Both the position numbers and the translations under genes were made by a program. 64,000 nucleotides of DNA from Leuctra nigra (Eukaryota; Arthropoda; Insecta; Plecoptera; Leuctridae). A model generated the notes under the pieces. The model was not told where the DNA came from. It saw only the letters and a program-made list of their open reading frames with translations, and ran no database searches. This document shows positions 47,711 to 57,658 of this stretch, in pieces; positions within the stretch are counted from its first letter, which is position 1, and every line of letters starts with the position of its first letter. The stretch covers positions 29,944,520-30,008,519 of the forward strand of contig OW203767.1 in the NCBI GenBank assembly GCA_934045905.1, in the 5' to 3' direction.

Positions 47711-47949
47711 ACACACTTATATCATATGAGTGGTCCCAGGTATATTTTTGGAACAAGATCCTGTGATTTTTAAAAATTAACAAGGAACCATTCAATCATA
47801 AAGGTTCAATCGATCAACTTAAAACTTTGTATGGTTATTGGGACCAATATTTTTGGAATTTTTGAAGATTTTCATACAAGATTTTGGTTTGAGATGTTGC
47901 GCGTATCCGTGCTCGCTCATCAACGCGTTACTCAAGAGCGTTTTCCTAG
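47711..47949 (-). repeat. Repeat family A, remaining part of the interrupted copy
   Basis: It resumes at acacacttatatcatatgag, which in the intact copy at 62763-63696 follows directly on the part ending at 40785, and finishes with gcgttactcaagagcgttttcctag. Confidence 0.75.
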
Positions 47950-48035
47950 TTAGTACCTAGGTAGGTACCTACCTACTTTTATTTTCTTTAGAAATAGTTC
48001 TTCTTGAATAAGTTCACTTATTTTTTAATTTACAG

Positions 48036-48128
48036 AATCTCTCAGAAGCTGATGGATTTTATCGACTTCGTTCATTTGTACGATCATCGGATGGAAAGGA
48101 AACTTCATTTTTGTCATTCGTGAAGGCT
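48036..48128 (+). CDS. EMC10: EMC10 exon 3
   Basis: The acceptor ...ttaatttacag and donor gtaagt bound 31 codons: NLSEADGFYRLRSFV then RSSDGKETSFLSFVKA, in phase 0 on both sides. In vertebrate EMC10 the corresponding region reads 'AALNGLYRVRIP...GYVSSFVPAC', so the LYRLR-like and SFV-like blocks match in order. Together with exon 4 it builds the lumenal domain. Confidence 0.9.
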
Positions 48129-49099
48129 GTAAGTTTTAAAATATTCAATGTAATATTAAGGCCTGGTTGTACGATGTCCCGATAAGTAAGATAAAGTTCA
48201 CTTTAGCCTAAAGTTGACTTTAGCGGTCTAGATGGCTGTGATTCATTGGCTGTTGCCATGATTTCTTTCAATTGATAAATCCTGCCGCTTAATTTATCAG
48301 GACTTGGTACAATCCGGCCTAAGAGTATTACCTTCCCTTATATCCATACCTCCCTGTCCCCTACCTTCCTGCCTATTCTTGTTTAGGTACTACTAGTATT
48401 TAAACTGAAAGTGAAATTGTTGATTTATTACCTTTCGGCTATTATGAAAGAACTTTCAGTTCATTTCATTGTGATCTGTGTAAAGATATATGTACTAGGG
48501 GCAAGAAAGTCGGTGAATTTGAGTACCTACCAAAGGTTACATTTAAATGTGTGATGACCATAAAAATACCGTGCCATATTGTCTCTCTAACCATGGTCCA
48601 TGTCCCCACTTTCAAGAAAATTTGTGATATACTGGAGAGAGCTTTTGATTTCAACTCCTAAAATTTTGCTGAAATTGTTTACTTGCCACCTTCAAGATTC
48701 TACACTTCAAATTATCAAAATAACAATAAAAATATCAGTCATCCGTTACCAACACAATGTCAGATCGGGGGGTTGATGCCTCTCCACCATGTCTCTCTCT
48801 GTCCTCCCACAATCTTCCTGCAGTCACTGTTCTCCACTCCTCACCTCTTTCCTCTCATCCCACTTCACCTGGTCCATGCAATTCGCTCTCAGTCTGCCCT
48901 GTCTGTCTGCCTTCCTGCTCTCTCACACTTTCAAATTGCCTCTTCGGTATTCTGTTAAAAGCACATTCTTTCTCATTCTGACAGAATAAATGGACACTAC
49001 AACTAGTTTTCACATATTGATTTAACTAGTGAATTCAGTTGGTCATGTCTCCTAGTTTTATCCCATGCTATGCAGCTGCAACATCTGTCTACGTTTCAG

Positions 49100-49287
49100 T
49101 GCACTCTCCTCCACTCGCGACTGTCGGACATCTTGACGGTGTCGCTGGACCACACGGGATCCCCCATCGCGATCTCCATGGCGACCGCGCCGACCATGTG
49201 CGAGGGAAGCGTTCGGGATGTGTCGGACCAGGACCTGAGTCATTTCAACACAACGGTGTTTGTCCGCACGATGGAGCAGGGCCCGGT
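49100..49287 (+). CDS. EMC10: EMC10 exon 4
   Basis: The acceptor ...tacgtttcag precedes CTLLHSRLSDILTVSLDHTG, then a segment with CEGSVRDVSDQDLSHFNTTV and VFVRTMEQGP, ending in phase 2 at gtaagt. The C...LSD.LT pattern and the later Cys and DLxxFNT block align with the known EMC10 lumenal domain (SHLSDQLTLHVD...; C...VDLELFNTSV). The two cysteines could form a disulphide in the ER lumen. Confidence 0.92.
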
Positions 49288-49716
49288 GTAAGTCCCCTGT
49301 TGCTGGACCTCTTTTCGAGATTGTTTGAGGGCTCGCTTATCCAGCGTGACATCAAGTAACGTCTTTAAGAACTAAATAGCATTCAGTCTGACACATCAGT
49401 TTGTTACATTTTGTTCGGTCTGATGTCGGGCGGCCGTGAATCTGTATGAAATTTGTCTTGAACTATCTCGAAAATTATGTTCCCTGATCAATGTTACCGA
49501 CTGTCTTATAAATTGGAATTATACATTATTCATTAAGTTCTCGGGTTGATTAAGTTCATTAGGTTCTTGGGGACAGCTTTTCACTGATCGGATCGAATAC
49601 ATTTTAAACAGTTAAATTGGACCACTATATTGCCATGGCAACAACCCATCATAACTAGTACCTACTGGTTTTGCATTGAACACCCGTCGCGTAATCTCGT
49701 AACTTGTTGTTCATAG

Positions 49717-49813
49717 ACCCGACACTGCTTCTTACATCCAGAAGATGGAGCGGGAGAGGGAAGCGCGTGATAAAGGAGAAGTAAAGGACAACCGCTCCTT
49801 CCTAGCCAAATAT
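49717..49813 (+). CDS. EMC10: EMC10 exon 5
   Basis: One base completes the Val codon from exon 4; then PDTASYIQKMEREREARDK and GEVKDNRSFLAKY, with a gtgagt donor in phase 0. The charged helix followed by a (K/R)SF(L/F)AKY block directly before the membrane anchor is a strong EMC10 signature. Confidence 0.92.
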
Positions 49814-50421
49814 GTGAGTATTCACTACTGAAATATTATCTCCTCGTTTCAATTTAATCAGCGTTATGTTTTACGAACTAATTAGAACATTTCCATTGCA
49901 TTTATGAATGCTTAAAACTTCAAATGTCGATTTTGGCGACTATTTTTGGACCTTTTGATTTGACTCTCACAGGCTAAACTAGTGACTGACAGGATAACTT
50001 AATTGTTTTCACATGTAACAAGCGTGACTTATTTAGGTACTGTTCTTTTGATTTGTCAAATATTTTCAATTTTACTGAAAGAGCGTCTGGGAAATTATGA
50101 AAATGCTCAAATGTTGGTAAAAGTTTTGGTCAACTTCAAGCAATCTCAACTGACGTAATTACCTTCTTTCATATTGAACAATTATTGTTACCAAAAACAG
50201 ATGTTTCTATTGGTGACACTTTCAAAAGATTTTAAATTCATTAGTCGATCGGTTACGTCCTGGCGATTAAATGAAAAAACAATTACAATGAAATTATACC
50301 TCGATTAAAATAGCTCATAGAATGTTGAAACATGCTTGAGCTCTGAGCATCGATGTTGCCGACGACCTCCTCCTCAACACATACACCACCTGGTGTTCTG
50401 ATCGTTGCGCTTCTGTTTCAG

Positions 50422-50514
50422 TGGATGTACATCGTCCCGGTGGTCATCTTCGTGGTGCTGTCGGGAGCGTCGAACCCAGACGGTGGCGCCGCAGCGGCAG
50501 CCGGTGGGCGCTGA
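50422..50514 (+). CDS. EMC10: EMC10 exon 6 (membrane anchor and C-terminus)
   Basis: WMYIVPVVIFVVLSGASNPD encodes the single transmembrane helix; a Gly/Ala-rich tail ending GGR and a TGA (50512-50514) follows. Vertebrate EMC10 has the same WMYIIPVVLFLMMSGA helix and Gly-rich end. The total from six exons is 236 residues, slightly shorter than the human protein (about 260). EMC10 works in the ER membrane complex, which inserts tail-anchored and multi-pass proteins. All exon phases match and the frame has no break. Confidence 0.93.
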   Translation, partial: WMYIVPVVIFVVLSGASNPDGGAAAAAGGR

Positions 50515-50811
50515 TCACAGCTCGGTGCGTAGTTCACTCACACCACACCTCACCATTTCACCAAGATAATTCAATGTCCAAGTCATTTTGTTAACTACTA
50601 TTTAATGTGTACAAACTATCATTCCCCTAAAGTGCAGTCGCTTATTTTAATTGCACTCCATGTGAAAATGTACGTAAATTTCATTACAATTTTTCAAAAA
50701 TAATCTAAGATTTATAGTGTGTGAAGATGAAATACCATGTAGTATTTCGACATGTAAATTTAAGTTTTGTTGAATTTAGTTGTGACATGTTTGTGTGACT
50801 GTGTGTTATTG

Positions 50812-50817
50812 AATAAA
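50812..50817 (+). terminator. Polyadenylation signal of EMC10
   Basis: AATAAA about 300 bp after the EMC10 stop codon, followed by a second overlapping aataa. It is the first good signal downstream of the gene. Confidence 0.6.
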
Positions 50818-51045
50818 TAATTTAAACCTTTAACTCATCAAGTCGTGTAAGAGTCGGTATTTCTAACTAAATGTGGAGGCAAATTGACTTGATTTGGATT
50901 AAATTCGTGGCACCCGCACAGCCAATCAAAGTACCTCCTTCAAAATTATTGAACCTGTCTTATTTAGCACAGACTTAAGTTAAGATGCCTTATATTTTAG
51001 TAAGTAATACTGACCCTTACTTGACTAGTATTATTAGCTTCCCCC

Positions 51046-51170
51046 CCCTCAGTCATCTCATCTTGATCCCCATCTTTCTCTTACTACCTGCAACTCAATG
51101 CTCTCTCACTCTCTCTTCATGTGGCCAAACCATCGCAGCCACAATATCCTCAATTTCAATCTCTCTACAT
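51046..51170 (-). pseudogene. Possible short RTE-like retrotransposon fragment
   Basis: The minus strand reads DLDVERLKLRILWLRWFGH followed by MKRE, resembling the (K/R)LRWFGHVxR block near the C-terminus of RTE-type reverse transcriptases. Only this short block is recognisable. Confidence 0.35.
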
Positions 51171-51278
51171 CCAAGTCTGGGTGCCTATTCTCGAGTTTGT
51201 TGAAAATGTTTGCGGAAATGAGCCACTGCACAATGGATTCAGCTACTTTTTCATTGTTAAACCAAAAGATTTTACTTA

Positions 51279-51677
51279 GGCCGGGTAGGACCAACTTTGG
51301 ATTATCTAACTATCGATGGCTAGTGACCAAATAGCCAATGAATCCAGTTGGCGCGAATTCCACAGCCAATAGGATTCACTAAATTCCACTAACCGTTGAT
51401 AATAGGCCATTTAAGAAAGTCAGTACGCAGGCGATAAAGCCTGACAGGTCCACAGCTGTCTAGTGTGTAGTGACTAGTGTCTGTTTGGTATCTGTCATAA
51501 ATTTACATGTGTTTGAGAAGGCTGTGGGTGGGGTGACGTCACGCCAAGTCGTTTAAAGTGCGTACTGCGCATGCGTTAATGCCTGAAAAGATAAGTAGGT
51601 ACCCCACCTCACCAACAGATGTCTCTTTACTTTCTTAAATGGCCTATTAGCCTAATCCAAAGTTGGTCCTACCGGCC
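51279..51677. mobile_element. Harbinger-like MITE with TTA target duplication
   Basis: A 399-bp element with inverted repeats of about 26 bp: ggccgggtaggaccaacttt at 51279 and its near-complement ending at 51677 (one base shorter). TTA flanks both ends (51276-51278 and 51678-51680). A 3-bp TWA duplication suggests PIF/Harbinger. It contains ggtgacgtcacg near 51532. Confidence 0.7.
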
Positions 51678-51772
51678 TTAGTCGAACATTTTCGCATGTG
51701 TTTCGATTCGAGAATAGCTACTCTTCCTTAAGAGTCTACGATACTTGATGAAATCCATGTCTTATGAAGCAC

Positions 51773-51990
51773 AAAAAGGCGGCCCCTACTTTTTTCTAAG
51801 CGGCTTTACCGATTGTCTTCAAATTTTCACAGGTTATAGATAAAGAGTAGATCTGTGTCTCTAGTGGCCCCAAAGTTTAATTTTTTGTTTAGTTTGTGTT
51901 TAGTTTTTGTTTAGTCTCTTTATCTCTATGCTGTTAAATTTTGAAAACAATCGGTCCAGCCGTTAATAAAAAAGTAGGGGCCGCCTTTTT
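51773..51990. mobile_element. Inverted-repeat MITE
   Basis: The ends aaaaaggcggcccctacttt (51773) and aaagtaggggccgccttttt (to 51990) are perfect 23-bp inverted repeats including the T-run. Length is 218 bp with no coding sequence. The inner edge carries a 'tccagccgttaat' phrase like that in family B. Target duplication is not evident. Confidence 0.7.
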
Positions 51991-52498
51991 ATGGTTTTTT
52001 GTGGTTTTCAATATTTGATTTAAAATAACTTACTTCACAGCAGCATATGCAACATGAAACACACGATTAAATGTCACAAATGTCACGTACAACCCAGAGC
52101 TAATGCATTTTCATGCATTTCTAGGATTTTTTTTACATCGAAATCGAAATTTTCTGCGAGTCCTGTCGACTCTTAATCCTAATTATGTGTAATAATGATT
52201 AGCCTTATATTTTGAGAATATAAATAAATCGGTTTTATATAGGTATTTATATATTACAATAATACTCAAATAAGTACTTCATTCTGTTCCTAATGGTATT
52301 GGATAGTAACTATATTTGACAAATGATCAAGATTACATTATCTAAAAGTGTTCTCCAATGAACTTCATATTCTTAATTTGATAACGACACGTGGATTCAA
52401 TCGCCGGGCAGTGTGACTGTCTGGATGATATTGGTGTTATCTCGTGACTCACGGTGCAAGACGAATCAGTTGCACCAGCATCCTCGGCCGGCAAGATC
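51991..52498. other. Upstream region of the acyl-CoA synthetase gene
   Basis: AT-rich, becoming GC-richer from about 52385, consistent with a 5' UTR or promoter. A TGA in frame with the chosen start codon lies about 60 bp upstream of it. No TATA box was recognised. Confidence 0.35.
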
Positions 52499-52620
52499 AT
52501 GAGCGACAGCGATCTCATCCTCCACGGGCCCAGAGAGCCGAGTGGGCCTGTTCGGGCCCTGGGCGACCTGTTCATGGAGACTAGCAGAGATTTGGCAGCA
52601 ATGTGGTGCAGGCGCAACAG
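52499..52620 (+). CDS. Acyl-CoA synthetase (luciferase/4CL type), exon 1
   Basis: The ATG at 52499 gives MSDSDLILHGPREPSGPVRA and then LGDLFMETSRDLAAMW, matching the usual start of insect luciferase-like acyl-CoA synthetases (I..GP.. P.....LG..F......). The exon ends at AACAG|gtaaca in phase 2. The next exon, however, is read from its first base in phase 0, so the junction is off by one base. Possible reasons are a 1-nt deletion in this assembly, an unseen mini-exon, or gene decay. Confidence 0.7.
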
Positions 52621-53359
52621 GTAACATATCACTGTGGTGGACTGAAGCTATATGTACCTAGTTTGTGTCACCACTTTTCAGCACATTCTCCACCAAGAAA
52701 TGATATTGTGAACTGTTTTGGGGGAGGATGGTGTTGAAAAGTGGAAACAAACAAAAATGCATGTGCTTCCAGTGTCTATTGTTTGCTATTTATTTTTAAT
52801 AGAACTCAGTTTTTTCAGCACACCGAAAATCCACTTTTTATTACTAATTTCTTTATTATTTTTTACCTTCCTTTAAAATTTACAGCATCCGTCAATAAAA
52901 GGCAGAACTGTATCTCAGAAAGAGGACCAGTGGAGTACAGAAATTTTGAGTAGTACCTACATATTCTTATACTGTGTTTATTTTTAATTACCTAATTTAT
53001 TTGTAGGTACTATAGGTACTGGAATTTTCATTCAAATAATACTGCGTTATTAGAGGCTACAGTCAGATGCCTCAGAAACATTAACGCAATGACATAGGTA
53101 CTAAAGTCCGTTATTGAGATTAGTGGGCAAATGTCCTCTGTCCATTCTTCAATACCAAAATACGTAATCGTTCATTGTTTGTAGTGTGAAAATTGATGAC
53201 TTACATGCAACGTGAACACAATAAATTTAAAAAAAAAATCCATAGAAATAATTTCTGAATGAAAGCATTTGGGTAAAAAGCTTAGTAGAATAAGTTTTGG
53301 AAAATGCCATCTCACCTCTTTGATTAGTTTGTCACTTGGTTTCCGTCGTATCGCTCCAG

Positions 53360-53564
53360 GTAGACGGCGTGGAAGTGAGTGTGACGCGCTTGGAAATGCT
53401 GCGACGAGGCAAGGTCGTGGCCGGTCTGCTGCGACGACACGGCATCGGGTCCAGAGACACGGTGATGCTGTGCAGCAGAAACACTCTCGACGTCGCGCCC
53501 ATCATGCTCGGCACCATCTTCGTCGGCGCCGCCATCGCTCCGGTCAACCCCACCTTTGTGACTG
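53360..53564 (+). CDS. Acyl-CoA synthetase, exon 2
   Basis: The acceptor ...atcgctccag precedes VDGVEVSVTRLEMLRRGKVV, then the segment GIGSRDTVMLCSRNTLDVAP and MLGTIFVGAAIAPVNPTFVT; it ends in phase 1 at gtgagt. This matches the N-terminal domain of adenylate-forming enzymes, where a substrate-domain strand is followed by G...GD.V.....N and the G......G....NP block. Intron 2 after it is largely a family A repeat copy. Confidence 0.85.
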
Positions 53565-53574
53565 GTGAGTAACG

Positions 53575-54062
53575 TTTTCACCACGGTACTCATGGCACTT
53601 TCAATCTGTGATTTTTAGTGTTTTTGCCGTCAGTGCCTAGGCCAAACCGATCAATCAATTGATCTGAAAATTTTCACACAATTTAAGTGGTCTCGTGTCT
53701 AGTTTTTTAGCAAGATTCTGTGATTATTTTAAAATTAAACTGGAACCGTTTGACCGATCAACATAAAAAATTGCATGGTTATCACTCATCACTCATCAGT
53801 CATCGGGAACAACTTTTCAGGTATACATATTTTTTTTATTTTCAAACTAATCTGTCGTTATTATTTACATTTTATAGACATTTTATGTGTGATTGGAAAT
53901 ATTTGTCAATTTATTGAAGGAAATACCTTATATTTTACTACCTACTGCTTCCGTTACACATTTCGTTTTGGCTCTTTTCAAGGTCTGTAGAGCAGAAAAT
54001 TGCAACACATGTCAATTTGCATGCAATTCGAAGGCTCGCTCATCAACGCGGAGCGTTTTCCT
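53575..54062 (-). repeat. Repeat family A copy in intron 2 of the acyl-CoA synthetase gene
   Basis: It begins with ttcaccacggtactcatggc, as in the copy at 62763-63696, and ends cgctcatcaacgcggagcg and ttttcctat. It fills most of this 631-bp intron. Confidence 0.65.
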
Positions 54063-54195
54063 ATTTGTTATATTGATTTATTGGATCTTTTATTGGAGCA
54101 TTGTGCTTTTAATCTCTTTCTGTGCTTCCCGTGTGTCAGGGAATTTCATTTCGAGACGTCGGAGGCATTACAACTTGCTATTTCCATTTCTCCAG

Positions 54196-54480
54196 CGGAC
54201 ATGCTTCACATGATCAACGTCGTCAAGCCCCAGCTATTCATCTGCAACGAGCAGGCCGCATCATCGGTCCAGGAGGCTCTGACTCAGTACAACACACCTG
54301 TTGTGTTCCTTCCCTTGGAGACCGTGAACAAACACGTGAGGGAGACTGTCGAGGTCAATGACTTCCACCTCGGCAAGGTCGACGACCCGGTCACGCACGT
54401 GGCCGTCGTCTTGGGCTCGAGTGGCACCCGGGGAAACCCAAGGGGGTGGAGCTCACTCATGGATACTTTTACAGGATTCT
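54196..54480 (+). CDS. Acyl-CoA synthetase, exon 3 (P-loop motif, with 1-nt deletion)
   Basis: The acceptor ...catttctccag leaves two bases that complete the phase-1 codon of exon 2, giving ADMLHMINVVKPQLFICNEQ. Further on is the AMP-binding P-loop (motif A3), SSGT followed, one base out of frame, by GKPKGVELTHGYFYR. One base is missing near 54429-54430. The downstream exons fit only the shifted frame, which proves the deletion relative to the ancestral gene. The exon ends at gtaagt. Either the allele is broken or the assembly has an indel error. Confidence 0.85.
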
Positions 54481-55085
54481 GTAAGTTTAATCGAATCGTA
54501 CGTAAGTCGTTAGCGGTATTCTTCTCCAAGAAGTTGTACTTACTAGTGGGGAGCAGCTTCATATATATTTCACCATTGTAATAGTATTATGCAAGTAGAG
54601 TTAGGTCTGAACTTGAAGATGGTTAGTACTTATTTTTGTGGAATAATAGTTTTTAAGGAATAAATTTACTAATTCATCATAAATTTCAATATTACATGGT
54701 AACAAAGTCTCGTTTGATTGACACTGTGCAATTTCATGTTCAACTTCTGTGTCTCACTACTTGATAGAAATTATAACATGTTCTAAATTTGCCAACGGTT
54801 GAGCTCAAGTTCTGTGACAAGAAGTTGCTTCGAAATACAAAACTGTCACAGAAGTTGAGCAAGAAATTGTGCCTCGTGAATCTGGCTTCAGGTTCAGGTT
54901 CAGGTTCAGGTTTACGTAATATGCCAGTTCTACTGTCAGAAAGTCTCTTGAAATTTTATTTTTATTTATAAATATGAAAACTGTGTTTGCTATTAATATT
55001 TTAACATATTTACGAAATAAAATGAAACTTCCCAATTGTCATCTGCAGTTATGTCTGATGAATCTGAATTGTTCTCTTATTTCAG

Positions 55086-55254
55086 GGCTAAGGATTTCTT
55101 CGTTGAAATTGTTGGTGTGGTGATGAACGTATCCGGCCCGTCGTGGATATCAGGAGTGGCGGCAAATCTAGTTAGTTTCAGCATGAATATCAAGATGGTG
55201 CTCCTGAAGCAGTTCGAAGTGGAGTCCTTCCTTCAAACTATTCAACAATTCAAG
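55086..55254 (+). CDS. Acyl-CoA synthetase, exon 4
   Basis: The acceptor ...tcttatttcag; the first base completes the Leu codon from exon 3 (in the shifted frame). It encodes AKDFFVEIVGVVMNVSGPSW and a segment ending FEVESFLQTIQQFK, phase 0 at the gtacct donor. It corresponds to the substrate-binding core after the P-loop. The position of the usual FHxxG motif reads SGPSWISG, so that motif is not conserved. Confidence 0.8.
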
Positions 55255-55821
55255 GTACCTATTAATTAACACGTTGCTTTAAGAGAAACCACAACCGATG
55301 AAGACTTACACCACTTTTGGGATTGTGCACGTCCACTTGCGTAACTAGAGAAGGAAAGGCCTCTGGCACAAATAAACTGCACATCAGAAAATATAATGAA
55401 ATTAATTGCACATTGCCATATCTGAGTGGTCCCCCTATGGCTATGGGCCTCTGGCAATTGCCGGCCCAGCAACCCGGTAGTTTGCCACACGTCTTATTTC
55501 AATGTCTGAATTTTGAAATTCAAAATTGAAGTCATTTTATTGACCAGTTTTTGAAAAAGTTTATTATTATGTTTCTAAATTCTGAAATCAGCTACCTTTT
55601 TTAGTACATAATATTTCAATTTGTCAAAATAGTGCTTACTATTCAAAAAGCAATTAATTTACTCACACTCATAAATAATTAATTAGTATTAGGTATATTA
55701 ATTTATTGTCGCTTTACCATGCCTTCAACAAACTGGTCGCCCTAAAAAAAACAGCAATTATGATAGTGACATGATAGATGCTGCAAGCGCGAGCGATTTT
55801 GCTGCTTTTTGTAGACACTTT

Positions 55822-55905
55822 TTGCGATACGATTGGAGACGAAATGGGTAGACCAAATTATTTGAAATTTTAATCGTGATTAGATAAAAGACAAACTTAG
55901 GTTTT
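55822..55905. repeat. Repeat family C, left half (split by the Penelope pair)
   Basis: gcgatacgattggagacg... and attttaatcgtgattagata are the reverse complement of 59766-59850. The continuation acaaacttaggttt occurs again at 59621, to the right of the Penelope pair, so the Penelope pair split this palindromic element. Confidence 0.6.
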
Positions 55906-56009
55906 TTAGGTTTTGAAATTCTGGGAGCCGTTCTTGATTATGTGACTGGTTTCTGCGGTAGTAGCTCCTTGTTCTTTTTGATGGAATGCGGGCCCAGTGG
56001 GCCCTTGTT

Positions 56010-56046
56010 GACGACGTTTCGACTGGAATCGTCCAGCCATCTTCAG
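56010..56046 (-). ncRNA. Hammerhead-ribozyme-like core, left arm
   Basis: This is the minus-strand mirror of the core described at 59516-59552, with the same ctgaaga and gaaac boxes and the same stem II. Stem I could not be identified. Confidence 0.4.
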
Positions 56047-56148
56047 GTCTCGAAGTGCGTGCAGAGTGAGAAGTTTCTGCTCTTTATATACTCATGAGAG
56101 TGATGTCACCATTTTGTCATTGGTTGTGCTCGAGATTCCGCTGATTTT

Positions 56149-57607
56149 CTATTGGTTCGGCTCTATGAAGCACCTCGCGATCGCCAGTTTCCACGCAAAC
56201 GGCAGTCGGATGCTATCATCTCTCCTATTCATGTTGTGCAGTCTCCGCTCAATCTCGATGGCCTCGCGTATGGTCCTCGTAGTCTTATGTTCCACTGTTG
56301 CGAGGCACTTCATTCCGTCGAAATCGATGTGATGTCCGAGCTGCACCACATGTTGGGCCAGTGATGATGTACTCTTCTGATGAAACACCGCTCGGCGATG
56401 TTCTTGTAGCCTCGTTGACAGATGCCGACCAGTTTGCCCCACGTAAGTCTGGTTGCAGTCAAGGCAAGGGACTTCATACACTCCCCTCTGTTCCCCGACC
56501 ACCTTGTCGACGACGCTCCCCAGCATCTGCCCAATCTTCATGTCCGTGGAGAAGATCGTCTTGATGTTCTCCGCTGCGAGTAGCCTAGCGATCCGGTCCG
56601 TCGTCCCCTTGACATAAGGCAAGAATGCCAGTCCACCGGGATCCTCTTCCTTCGTGGGCTCTTCCGCTGGGTCAGCCGCCTCCACTGGAACTCGAAGTTG
56701 ACGACTCCACGCCTTATGGACCAGGCTGTTGGGAAACCCGTTGCTGATTAGAGCGTCTCGCAGAACTCCAGCCTCCGCCTCCAAATGGTCCGAGTCCGTT
56801 ATGCGTTTGGAGCGTGCCGCCAACCCAAACGCCACCGATCGAATCTGAGCCGGATGGTGGTGAGACTCCGCATTCAAGTACCGGTTCGTGTTGGTTGGTT
56901 TCCTGTAGACGGTATGCCCAAATCTCCCATCCGGCCTCTTGATAACCAGGCAATCCAGAAAAGGTAGTGCGCGATCTGCCTCCACCTCCATGGTAAACTG
57001 GATGTTCTTGTGGACGTCGTTCAGGTGCTGGAGGAACTGCGTCAGCTTCTCCGGACCGTGTTGCCACACGACGAATGTGTCGTCCACATATCTCCACCAG
57101 CACCGAGGTTTGAACGGCGCCGTCCCAAGGGCTCGCGTCTCCAAGTCGTCCATAAACAAGTTGGCCACCACCGGAGATAAAGGCGATCCCATCGGGGCGC
57201 CCTCGACTTGTTTGTAGAACCTCGCGTCAAAGATGAAGTACGTAGACGATAAACAATGTCGCGCCAATTCGATGGTAGTTGACGACACCAGGAATTTCTC
57301 GGCGATCATATCCAGCGCCTCGTCGACCGGGACTTTTGTGAACAGAGAAACGACGTCGAAGCTCACCAGCAGATCGCCCGGCTCCCATCTCATCCCATGT
57401 AGCAGCTCGACGAAATGCGTTGAGTTCTTCACGTAGGACGCCGCCTCCTCTGCCCACGGCTGTAGGCACTTGGCTAGATGTTTGGCCAAGGCTTGCGTAG
57501 GCGAATTCACCGCGCTGACGATGGGTCGAAGAGGTGCCCCTGCCTTATAGATCTTAGGTAGACCCTTCAGCCGAGGAATTCTCGAAGCATTCAGCTGGGG
57601 AGCCAAT
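56149..57607 (-). pseudogene. Penelope-like reverse transcriptase/endonuclease, 5'-truncated minus copy
   Basis: The open frame reads LAPQLNASRIPRLKGLPKIY at the arm boundary through the reverse transcriptase motifs (LVSFDVVSLFTKVPV, GAPMGSPLSPVVANLFMDDL, YVDDTFVVW) to a C-terminal GIY-YIG domain (GVYEVPCLDCNQTYVGQTGR, then LQEHRRAVFH) and a stop at 56149. It is uninterrupted but lacks the N-terminal part present in the plus copy. Sequence upstream of the boundary on this strand is antisense to the plus copy and not part of the protein. Confidence 0.9.
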
Positions 57608-57658
57608 GAGGCTGGGGAGGCAGCGGTCTGACGTCTTCCAGCACATCGGGCAGAGCAG

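Noticed and set aside
48683..48989. Overlapping C/T-rich ORFs in EMC10 intron 3
   Set aside because: Pyrimidine-rich low-complexity intron sequence is open in several frames, with no homology.
54122..54195. Acyl-CoA synthetase exon 3 starting at an earlier acceptor (after gtgtgtcag)
   Set aside because: The phase would not match exon 2, while the acceptor before 54196 gives a perfect phase and the conserved 'T-ADMLHMINVVKP' continuity.
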